Shown here: positions 1-6,364 of the stretch, piece after piece | Layout: each line of letters starts with the position of its first letter | Position numbering within the stretch: the first letter of the stretch is position 1 | From: Deltaproteobacteria bacterium | GTDB lineage: Bacteria > Myxococcota_A > Polyangia > Polyangiales > Ga0077539 | Length of the DNA stretch: 9,937 bases | Assembly: GCA_947494865.1 (NCBI GenBank) | Contig: CANMAT010000083.1 | Location: 1 to 9,937, forward strand | Reading direction: 5' to 3' | Notes under the pieces: model-generated | Told to the model about the DNA's origin: nothing | Seen by the model: only the letters and a program-made list of their open reading frames with translations | The model's database searches: none | Made by a program: the position numbers and the translations under genes

Positions 1-2307
1 GCCCTCGGCGAGTCGCTGCGGTGCCTCACGCGCGCCACGCGCTCGCTCGCCGCCCTCGGGCGCATGCCCGACCTCGCGCGTGCCCTCGCCGACGCGGCCT
101 CGCTGCTCGCGTGGATCGGCGACCGCGGCGCCGCCCGCGACGCCGCCCGCCGCGCCGACGAGGCCGCCGCCTCCGTCGGAGACGCCGTCGCCCAGGCCCT
201 CGCGCGCGCCATCGCCGCCGACGCGCTCGACGACGCCCGCGAGGCCGGCGCCGCGCTCATCACCGCCGCGCGCGCCCTCTCGCTCGCAGGAGACGCCCAC
301 CGCGCCGACGAGGCCCGCGCCCGCGCCGCGCTGCGCCTCGTACGCGCGGGCGCCCTCGACGACGCGACCGCCGCGCTCGCCGACGTCGCCTCCGCCGCGC
401 CGATGCCCGCCCTCGCCCGCGTCGAGCTAGCCCTCGCCCGCCGCGCGCCCGCCGCCGACGTCGACGCGCTCCTCGCCGCCGCGCGCGCGGCCGTGGCCCA
501 CGACGCCACCGCCGAGCACGCGCTGTGGCTGCTGCGCGTGGAGCTCGCGTCGTCGCGCGACCGCGGCGATCGGGCCGCCGCGCAGCGCGCCACGGCGACG
601 CTGCGGGCGCGCGTCGAGGGCCTCGCGGCCACGCTCCCCTCCGACCTCGCGGCGGTCTTCGTCGAGCAGCACGGGCCCCGCGACGAGGCGCCCGTCGAGG
701 CCCCCGCGGCGCGCGACGCCACGCGCTGGCGCCGCCTCGTGGCCATCACGCACCGGCTCAACGACGAGCCCCGCCTGCGCGCGCTCCTCGAGCTCGTGAT
801 GGACGCCGTCGTCGAGCTCACGGGCGCCTCGCGGGGCTTTCTGCTCCTCAAGGGCGACGACGGCGAGCTGCGCATTCGCACCGCGCGCAACCTCGGCCAG
901 CGCGACCTCGACGGCGACGACATGGCCTTCTCGCGCTCCGTGGCCGAGCAGGTGGCGCGCTCGGGCGACGCCCTCGTCACCGTCGACGCGAGCGCCGACG
1001 GGCGCTTCAACGCGTCGAGCAGCGTGGCCGCCATGCAGCTGCGCTCCATCCTCGCCGTGCCCCTGCGCGTGCACGGCGAGGTGGTGGGCACGGTGTACGT
1101 CGACGACCGCTTTCGCGCGGGGGCCTTCGACGACGACGCGGTGGAGGTCGCGCGCACCTTCGCCGAGGCCGCCGCGGTGGCCATTCACAACGCCCGCGTG
1201 CGAGCGGATCTGCAGCGCGCCCTGCGCCGCGCCGAGCGGCTCTCCGAGGAGCTCGAGCGCCGCGTCGACGCCCAGCGCGTCGAGCTCGAGGCCGTGCGCC
1301 AGACGCTCGCCACCGACGCCACCCGCGGACGCTACGAGGGCATCGTCGGGAGGGGCGCCGCGATGACGCGCCTCCTCGCGCTCGTCGACCGCGTGGCGCC
1401 CACCGCGATGCCGGTCCTCCTGCAGGGCGAGTCGGGCACGGGCAAGGAGCTCGTGGCCCGCGCCATTCATGCCAACAGCGCCCGCGCGGCGCGCGCGTTC
1501 ATCGCCGAGAACTGCGGCGCCATCCCCGAGACGCTGCTCGAGAGCGTGCTCTTCGGGCACGTGCGCGGGGCCTTCACGGGCGCCGACCGCAATCGCGCGG
1601 GGCTCTTCGAAGTGGCCGACGGCGGCACGCTCTTTCTCGACGAGGTGGGCGAGATGTCGCCCGCCATGCAGGCCAAGCTCTTGCGCGTGCTGCAAGAGGG
1701 CGAGGTGCGCCCCGTCGGCGGCGAGCGCGCGCGCAAGGTCGACGTGCGCGTGATCGCGGCCACGCACCGCGACCTGCAAGACATGGTGCGCAAAGGCACC
1801 TTCCGCGAAGACCTCTACTATCGCATCGCGGTCATGGTGCTGCCCATCCCGGCGCTGCGCGAGCGCCGCGAAGACATCCCCGCGCTCGTGGCCCACATGC
1901 TCCAGCGCAACGGGCGAAAGGAGCTCCAGATCGACCGCAAGGCCATGGCGCGGCTCGTGGCGGCGCCGTGGCCGGGCAACGTGCGCCAGCTCGAGAACGA
2001 GCTGCAGCGCGCCGCGGTGCTCTCCGACGGCACCATCCGCGAAGATGACCTCAACGCCACCCTCCCCAACGCCGACGCCGCGAGCGCGCACGGCCGCGAG
2101 GAGGGCGCGCAGGGCGCCCTCGACCTTCGCCACGCGGTCGAAGACGTGGAGCGCGAGATGGTCGAGCGCGCCCTCCGCGAGCACGGGTGGAACCAGTCGC
2201 GCGCCGCGAAGGCCCTGGGGCTCTCGCGCTTCGGGCTGCAGAAGAAGCTCAAGCGACTGGGCATCCCGTCGCGGGACCCGTCGGCGCGGCTCAGGCTGGT
2301 GAAGTGA
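1..2307 (+). CDS. sigma-54-dependent transcriptional regulator with GAF domain (5'-truncated)
   Basis: This bacterial enhancer-binding protein remodels sigma-54 RNA polymerase by ATP hydrolysis. The frame is open from base 1, so the N-terminus is missing; the first in-window ATG at 64 is probably not the start. Numbering from base 1 there are 768 residues. Residues 1-240 are Ala/Arg/Asp-rich helices resembling TPR-like repeats. A GAF domain covers about 243-400 and a short coiled coil about 400-438. The AAA+ domain begins near 445, with Walker A GESGTGKE at 476-483, the sigma-54-contacting GAFTGA loop at 523-528, Walker B LFLDE at 544-548 and WPGNVRQLEN near 657. A Fis-type helix-turn-helix covers about 712-755. 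All catalytic motifs are intact, so it should be active. Family knowledge: related myxobacterial proteins often carry a Ser/Thr kinase or FHA domain upstream; whether this one does cannot be seen. Its ligand and target promoters are unknown. It converges on the superoxide dismutase gene. Confidence 0.93.
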   Translation, partial: ALGESLRCLTRATRSLAALGRMPDLARALADAASLLAWIGDRGAARDAARRADEAAASVGDAVAQALARAIAADALDDAREAGAALITAARALSLAGDAHRADEARARAALRLVRAGALDDATAALADVASAAPMPALARVELALARRAPAADVDALLAAARAAVAHDATAEHALWLLRVELASSRDRGDRAAAQRATATLRARVEGLAATLPSDLAAVFVEQHGPRDEAPVEAPAARDATRWRRLVAITHRLNDEPRLRALLELVMDAVVELTGASRGFLLLKGDDGELRIRTARNLGQRDLDGDDMAFSRSVAEQVARSGDALVTVDASADGRFNASSSVAAMQLRSILAVPLRVHGEVVGTVYVDDRFRAGAFDDDAVEVARTFAEAAAVAIHNARVRADLQRALRRAERLSEELERRVDAQRVELEAVRQTLATDATRGRYEGIVGRGAAMTRLLALVDRVAPTAMPVLLQGESGTGKELVARAIHANSARAARAFIAENCGAIPETLLESVLFGHVRGAFTGADRNRAGLFEVADGGTLFLDEVGEMSPAMQAKLLRVLQEGEVRPVGGERARKVDVRVIAATHRDLQDMVRKGTFREDLYYRIAVMVLPIPALRERREDIPALVAHMLQRNGRKELQIDRKAMARLVAAPWPGNVRQLENELQRAAVLSDGTIREDDLNATLPNADAASAHGREEGAQGALDLRHAVEDVEREMVERALREHGWNQSRAAKALGLSRFGLQKKLKRLGIPSRDPSARLRLVK

Positions 2308-2313
2308 GGTGAG

Positions 2314-2326
2314 CTACGAAGCGTAG
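2314..2326. terminator. short hairpin between convergent genes, possible weak bidirectional terminator
   Basis: CTACG-AAG-CGTAG forms a perfect 5-bp stem with a 3-nt loop inside the 25-bp gap between the regulator stop (2307) and the superoxide dismutase stop (2333). There is no T-tract on either side and the stem is short, so a terminator role is only suggested by position. Confidence 0.25.
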
Positions 2327-2332
2327 GTTGGA

Positions 2333-2950
2333 TCAGACCGCGCCCGAGGGCGTGATCAGGCGGGCGTTCGAGAAGCGCTGCTCGAGCACGTTCCAGTTGA
2401 GGCCCGAGAGAATCGACTCGACGTACTTCGCCTTGCCGGTCTGATAGTCGAAGAAGTACGCGTGCTCCCACGCGTCGAAGGCCGCCATCACGTGCACGTT
2501 GGCGAAGAGCCCGATGTGGTGCTCGCCCTGCACGAGGTTGTTGAGCAGCTTCTTCGAGTCGTAGTCGTACGTGAGCAGCGTCCAGCCGTGGCCGCTCATG
2601 AGGCAGGCCTTGGTGTCGGCCACCCAGGCGTCGAAGCTGCCGAACGAGTCGGCGAACACCTTCTTCAGCGCGTCCGAGGCCTGCGTCGAGCCGTCGCCCA
2701 GGCCCTCGAAGTACATCTCGTGGAGCACCGTGCCGTTGAAGGCCACCGGCTCGCGGCGGCGCAGCTCGGAGTACTCGTTGAACGAGTAGTTGGGCGCGCC
2801 GCGGTCGGCCGTCGCGAGCTTGCCCTGAATCTCGTTGAGCTTGTTGACATAGCCCTTGTAGAGCGTGAAGTGCGCGTTGAGCTGCGCATCGCTCAGGCCC
2901 TTGGCCTTGCCGCCGAGCAGGTGATCGAAGTTCTTCGGTTCGCGGGGCAT
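2333..2950 (-). CDS. superoxide dismutase, Fe/Mn family
   Basis: This enzyme dismutates superoxide to oxygen and hydrogen peroxide; no signal peptide is seen, so it is probably cytoplasmic. It has 205 residues, the normal length for the family. The four metal ligands are identifiable: His27 (in NAHF), His77 (in VLHEMYF), Asp159 and His163 in the signature DAWEHAYF. A GHGWTLL segment (121-126) and NWNVLEQRF (185-193) match conserved parts of the C-terminal domain. The N-terminus is unusual: it lacks the classical LPPLPYAYDAL-type opening and the His-His of HYGKHHQTYV, having HFTLYKGYV instead. The start at 2950 is chosen because GGAGAG lies six bases upstream; an in-frame ATG at 3052 would add an unrelated 34-residue extension. 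Gly73, and His144 fifteen residues before Asp159, occupy outer-sphere positions, but metal preference cannot be assigned. It is transcribed divergently from the lipoprotein gene. Confidence 0.95.
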   Translation of the reverse strand: MPREPKNFDHLLGGKAKGLSDAQLNAHFTLYKGYVNKLNEIQGKLATADRGAPNYSFNEYSELRRREPVAFNGTVLHEMYFEGLGDGSTQASDALKKVFADSFGSFDAWVADTKACLMSGHGWTLLTYDYDSKKLLNNLVQGEHHIGLFANVHVMAAFDAWEHAYFFDYQTGKAKYVESILSGLNWNVLEQRFSNARLITPSGAV

Positions 2951-3114
2951 CGGAATCTCTCCGTGTGAGTGAGTGGGGGTACCGGGTCGCCGACGCTCAG
3001 ATGCACCGACGACAGGGTATGGGTGCCTAACTCTCTCCCCACACAATGGCAATAGCCTGCACCCGCCATGGCCATCGACAGGGCGCCCCCGCAGGTGTTT
3101 GCATCGATGTACTC
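2951..3114. promoter_or_regulatory. divergent intergenic region, presumed promoters of superoxide dismutase and lipoprotein genes
   Basis: This 164-bp stretch separates two divergent genes and is less GC-rich than the coding DNA around it, so both promoters probably lie here. A poor sigma-70-like match for the minus-strand gene (TTGCCA, 17 bases, TAGGCA, around 3027-3055) can be written down, but the -10 match is weak. No convincing operator, riboswitch or sigma-54 site was seen. Confidence 0.35.
2957..2962 (-). promoter_or_regulatory. ribosome binding site of the superoxide dismutase gene
   Basis: On the minus strand GGAGAG stands six bases before the ATG at 2950-2948. It decides between this start and the longer in-frame ATG at 3052. 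Confidence 0.75.
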
Positions 3115-4446
3115 ATGAGCGGTCGCCCCTTCGCTTCGTTCTCCCTTGTCGCCTGCCTCGCCGCGTGCTCCGCCGATCCCCCGGCGGCGACCGCCGACGC
3201 CGCCGTCTCCAACGACATCGCCGACGCGCCCCGCGACGTCGCCCCCGACGTCCCCATCGACCGCGCGCCCCCGCCCTACGACGCCGGCACCTCGCCCGCC
3301 TGCGCGGTGGCGGCCTTCACGCGGCACATCGTCGATCAGTCTCCTGGGGTCAACGTGATCGAGACGGGCGGCCTCGTGGCCGTGGGCGACGGCTTCGTGT
3401 TCGCGCTCCGTCAGGGCGCCTCGCGGTTGATCGCCCCCGACGGCGGCCCCGCGCGCCGCGACACCGTCGACGTCATGGCCGTGTCGGCCGTCGGGCTCCC
3501 CCAGAGCGCGCTCACCACCGTGTACGACAGCGCCGCCGCGGGCACCGACCTCTCGCCGCCCACCCTCGTGCGCGCGGGCGGCAACGCGCTGGTGCTCTTT
3601 CGCGAGAGCAGCGGCTTCGGCGCGCCGGGTACGGCGTACGTCACCCGCGTGCGGGGCACCCTCCTCGACGCCGCGGGCGCGCGCACGGGCCCCGCCATCG
3701 TGCTCGAAGACCGCGGCGACCCCTTCGCCGCCACGCTCCCCGACGGAACGGCCTTCGTGCTCTCGCCGCGCGTGGTGTCGCGCAGCGACGCGGGCCTCGT
3801 GGCGGCGTCGCCCAACGTGGTGCGCATCCTCGCGAGCGGCGCGGTGGCCAACCCCCTCGGCGTCGACATCGCGAGCATCGTGCCCATCGAGGCCGACTCG
3901 GTGCTCATGCTCCCGGCCCCCGACGGCGCGGCGCTCATGTTCCGTCGCGCCACCGAGCTGCGCGTGGTGCGCTTCGACGGCACGGGCCTCATCGACACGC
4001 GCGTTCGCGTCACGCGCGACCTCGACGCGGTGCGCCTCGACGACGGCGCGGTGCTCCCCGAAGGGGTCGTCGCCGCGTGGGACGAGCCCGCGGGATCCAC
4101 CCACGCCATTCACGTCGCCGTCACCGACCCCGAGGGTGTTCTGCTCACGCACCAGATCGTGGAGCGCTACGAAGGCACCGGCTCGCCCGTGGTGAGCGTC
4201 TCGCGCACGCACGGCGGCGCGGCGGTGATGTGGGTGCGCGGGTCGGGCGACGCGGCCTTGCTGCGCGCCATGGTGATGCAACCCAACGGGGTCATGCGCT
4301 CGCCGCCGCGCGACCTGCTCCCCGTGCCCGGCGCCGACGGGCGGCTCTACGCCGTCAGCGACGGCCGCGCCCTCACCTTCGTGGCGCGCGACCGCGGCGC
4401 GATGGGCTACGGCGTCACCTTCGGGCGGCTCTGCCTCCCCGAGTAG
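3115..4446 (+). CDS. putative secreted lipoprotein of unknown function
   Basis: The product has 443 residues. It starts with a lipoprotein signal peptide (Arg4, hydrophobic stretch, lipobox LAAC with Cys18), so it is expected to be lipid-anchored outside the inner membrane. Residues 20-60 form a low-complexity Asp/Ala/Pro linker typical of myxobacterial surface lipoproteins. The remainder is rich in short beta-type segments with recurrent Gly/Asp turns, such as a DGFVFALR segment near residue 92; a beta-propeller-like fold is possible but unproven. Cys63, just after the linker, and Cys440, three residues from the end, could form a disulfide that ties the ends of the domain together (inference). 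I do not recognise a family. The start at 3115 places the signal peptide at the N-terminus; an upstream ATG at 3046 would put 23 polar residues before it. No strong Shine-Dalgarno sequence precedes either. The GT-C/TPR gene follows after 60 bp and may be co-transcribed. Confidence 0.85.
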   Translation: MSGRPFASFSLVACLAACSADPPAATADAAVSNDIADAPRDVAPDVPIDRAPPPYDAGTSPACAVAAFTRHIVDQSPGVNVIETGGLVAVGDGFVFALRQGASRLIAPDGGPARRDTVDVMAVSAVGLPQSALTTVYDSAAAGTDLSPPTLVRAGGNALVLFRESSGFGAPGTAYVTRVRGTLLDAAGARTGPAIVLEDRGDPFAATLPDGTAFVLSPRVVSRSDAGLVAASPNVVRILASGAVANPLGVDIASIVPIEADSVLMLPAPDGAALMFRRATELRVVRFDGTGLIDTRVRVTRDLDAVRLDDGAVLPEGVVAAWDEPAGSTHAIHVAVTDPEGVLLTHQIVERYEGTGSPVVSVSRTHGGAAVMWVRGSGDAALLRAMVMQPNGVMRSPPRDLLPVPGADGRLYAVSDGRALTFVARDRGAMGYGVTFGRLCLPE

Positions 4447-4506
4447 GTCCGTCTTCGCGACGCTCGCGCTTCCCACCGGGCCTCGCCCCGTGGCAAGTGT
4501 GCGCCG

Positions 4507-6363
4507 ATGGCAAAGCACCGCCGCGGGTCGAGGCCCCCCACCGCACGCGCCCCGGCGCCCGCGCCCGACGCCCCCGCGGCCTCCCTCGTCGACCCCCCGA
4601 TGCCCGTCCCCGAAGCCTCCTTCGCGGCGCCACCACCGCACGAATCGACGCCCCCCGACGCCCCCGCGCACACGCCCGTCGCGCCCCTCTTCGACGCGTA
4701 CACCTTTCCGCTCTTCGCGCTCGTGAGCGCGGGCTACACCCTGCGCGCCCGCAACGGATTCGTCGCCGACGACGTCACCCTCCTCGCGCCGCGCGAACCC
4801 GTCACCACGCTCCGCGAGCTCGCCGCCTTCGCGACGCACCCCACCTGGAACAACCTCCCCGCGTACCGCCCCATGGCCCGCGCGCTCCTCGCCCTCGAGC
4901 AGTCGGCCTTTCACGGTCGCCCGGCCCCCTACCACGCGGTCAACGCGGCGCTCGTGGGCCTCATCGCGGTCTTCGCGCGCGGCCTCTTCAGCACCCCCGG
5001 GCTCGACACACGGCCCGCGTTCGCGCTCGCGGGCGCGGCCCTCGTAGCCCTGCACCCCATCACGGCGGGCGGTGTGTTCCCCGCCTCGGGCGGCGTCGAC
5101 GCGCTCGCCGCCGCGGCAGTCTCGCTCGGCGCCATGGTGGCCTGGCTGCGCCCCGGCGCGGCCGCGCACACCGCCGCCGTCGTGGCGCTCGCGGCGGCGC
5201 TCCTCCTCGACGGGCAGTCCATCGCGCTTGCGTTTCTCTTCGTGTGGGCCGACCTCTGCGGCCTCTCGCGCGACGCGCCCGGTCGCTCGCCCGACCGCTG
5301 GTTCGCGCGCCACGCGCCCGTCGCGCTCACCACGCTCGCGTGGGTCGCCGTGCGCATCGGGCGCGTCCCCCCCTCCGCGCGCCCGCACCTCGCGCTCGGC
5401 GCCGACCCCGTCGGCCCGCTGCGCTCGCTGCTCTACGCGGTGCAGTCGATCGTGGCGCCCGCGGGTCGCCTCGCGCCCGACCCCGCGTACGCCACCTGGT
5501 TCTCGCCCACGCGAACGCTGGCGTGCGCCCTGGTCGTCACGCTCGCGGCCTCGGCGGTGCGCCGCGCGGGCCCGGCCATGGCGCGCCCCGCGCGCTTCTG
5601 GGCGGTGTGGTTCGCGCTCGCGGTGCTGCCCGTGGCCAACGTGTTCGCGCAGCCGTCTCGCTTCGTCGAGCACGCGCTCGTGCTCGCGCTCGTGGCCGCG
5701 GCGGGGCTCCTGTGCTCCCTCGCGTCGACGCAGTGGGAGCCTCCCTCACGGCGCTACGCAGCGGGCGCGGCCGTCGCCGTCGCAGCCCTCGCGCTCGGGG
5801 CGGTGACGCTCCACCGGGCCACGTTCTACCGCACGCAAGAGGCCTGGCTCGAAGCGTGGACGGCGAGCAACCCCGCGCACACTGCCCCGCCCGAGGCCCC
5901 GCAGCCCGCGGCCGCGCCCGTCGTCGCCGCGCCCGTCGTCGCCGCGCCCGCGCCTCCGCGTCGCGTCGAAGACACGGGCGACGCCCAGTCGCACCTCGAG
6001 CGCGGCGTGGCGGCCTCGAACGCGGGCAGCGTCGACGAGGCCATCACCCACTTTCGCACCGCCATGACGCAAGAGCCCCGATGGAACGCCCCCATGGCCG
6101 ACCACCTGCGCCTGCGGTCGCGCATTCACTACAACCTCGCGCGGGCGCTCAACACGCAGCGGCGCACCGACGAGGCCATCCGCGAGTACCGCGCGGCCCT
6201 CTCCGACGACGAGAACTACGCCTACGCGCACACCAACCTGGCGCTCTTGCTCGAGCAGAAGGGCAACCGCGCCGAGGCGCTCGAGCACATTCGCGCGGCC
6301 CTCCGCGCGCAGCCCGACCTCGCCATCGCGCGCACCGCCCTCGGCCGCTTGCAGACGCCTTGA
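4507..6363 (+). CDS. polytopic membrane protein with C-terminal TPR repeats, TMTC/GT-C glycosyltransferase-like
   Basis: The product has 618 residues. Residues 1-58 are a disordered Pro/Ala-rich tail. Residues about 62-450 hold many hydrophobic helices. The first helix is followed by a loop with an acidic pair, Asp88-Asp89 (FVADD), then YRP at 120-122, an HAVN motif, and LHPI at 182-185 followed by a Gly/Asp segment. This order (FxxDD, YRP, HxxN, LHP) is what I know from bacterial TMTC-like proteins, in which the acidic pair on the first loop is the presumed metal or catalytic site of the GT-C fold. Residues 469-480 are an Ala-Pro-Val repeat linker. Residues about 492-617 contain roughly three TPR units. 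If the assignment holds, it transfers a sugar from a polyprenyl-phosphate donor to exported protein; donor and acceptor are unknown. The ribosome site is weak. The gene follows the lipoprotein gene by 60 bp and ends one base before the convergent acylase gene. Confidence 0.82.
   Translation: MAKHRRGSRPPTARAPAPAPDAPAASLVDPPMPVPEASFAAPPPHESTPPDAPAHTPVAPLFDAYTFPLFALVSAGYTLRARNGFVADDVTLLAPREPVTTLRELAAFATHPTWNNLPAYRPMARALLALEQSAFHGRPAPYHAVNAALVGLIAVFARGLFSTPGLDTRPAFALAGAALVALHPITAGGVFPASGGVDALAAAAVSLGAMVAWLRPGAAAHTAAVVALAAALLLDGQSIALAFLFVWADLCGLSRDAPGRSPDRWFARHAPVALTTLAWVAVRIGRVPPSARPHLALGADPVGPLRSLLYAVQSIVAPAGRLAPDPAYATWFSPTRTLACALVVTLAASAVRRAGPAMARPARFWAVWFALAVLPVANVFAQPSRFVEHALVLALVAAAGLLCSLASTQWEPPSRRYAAGAAVAVAALALGAVTLHRATFYRTQEAWLEAWTASNPAHTAPPEAPQPAAAPVVAAPVVAAPAPPRRVEDTGDAQSHLERGVAASNAGSVDEAITHFRTAMTQEPRWNAPMADHLRLRSRIHYNLARALNTQRRTDEAIREYRAALSDDENYAYAHTNLALLLEQKGNRAEALEHIRAALRAQPDLAIARTALGRLQTP
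5911..5951 (+). repeat. 15-nt tandem repeat encoding AAPVV linker
   Basis: Two perfect 15-nt units (5911-5925 and 5926-5940) are followed by a partial third of about 11 nt. They encode AAPVV-AAPVV-AAP between the membrane domain and the TPR domain. The unit is in frame, so copy changes would alter only linker length. Confidence 0.8.
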
Positions 6364-6364
6364 G

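Noticed and set aside
1972..1979. CCGGGCAA, as in the REP-like repeats
   Set aside because: It lies in the conserved WPGNVRQLEN codons of the activator and has no other repeat sequence around it.
427..2184. 585-codon ORF on the minus strand
   Set aside because: It is antisense to the sigma-54 activator and shows only compositional His/Ala/Glu runs.
3047..3061. sigma-54-like -24/-12 element (TGGCA ... TGCA)
   Set aside because: GG and GC are separated by nine bases, not the required ten, and the surrounding consensus is poor.
2893..5673. 926-codon ORF on the minus strand
   Set aside because: It lies antisense to the superoxide dismutase promoter region, the lipoprotein and the membrane-protein genes. 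Its translation is low-complexity Arg/Gly/His/Glu without motifs, a result of few stop codons in very GC-rich DNA.
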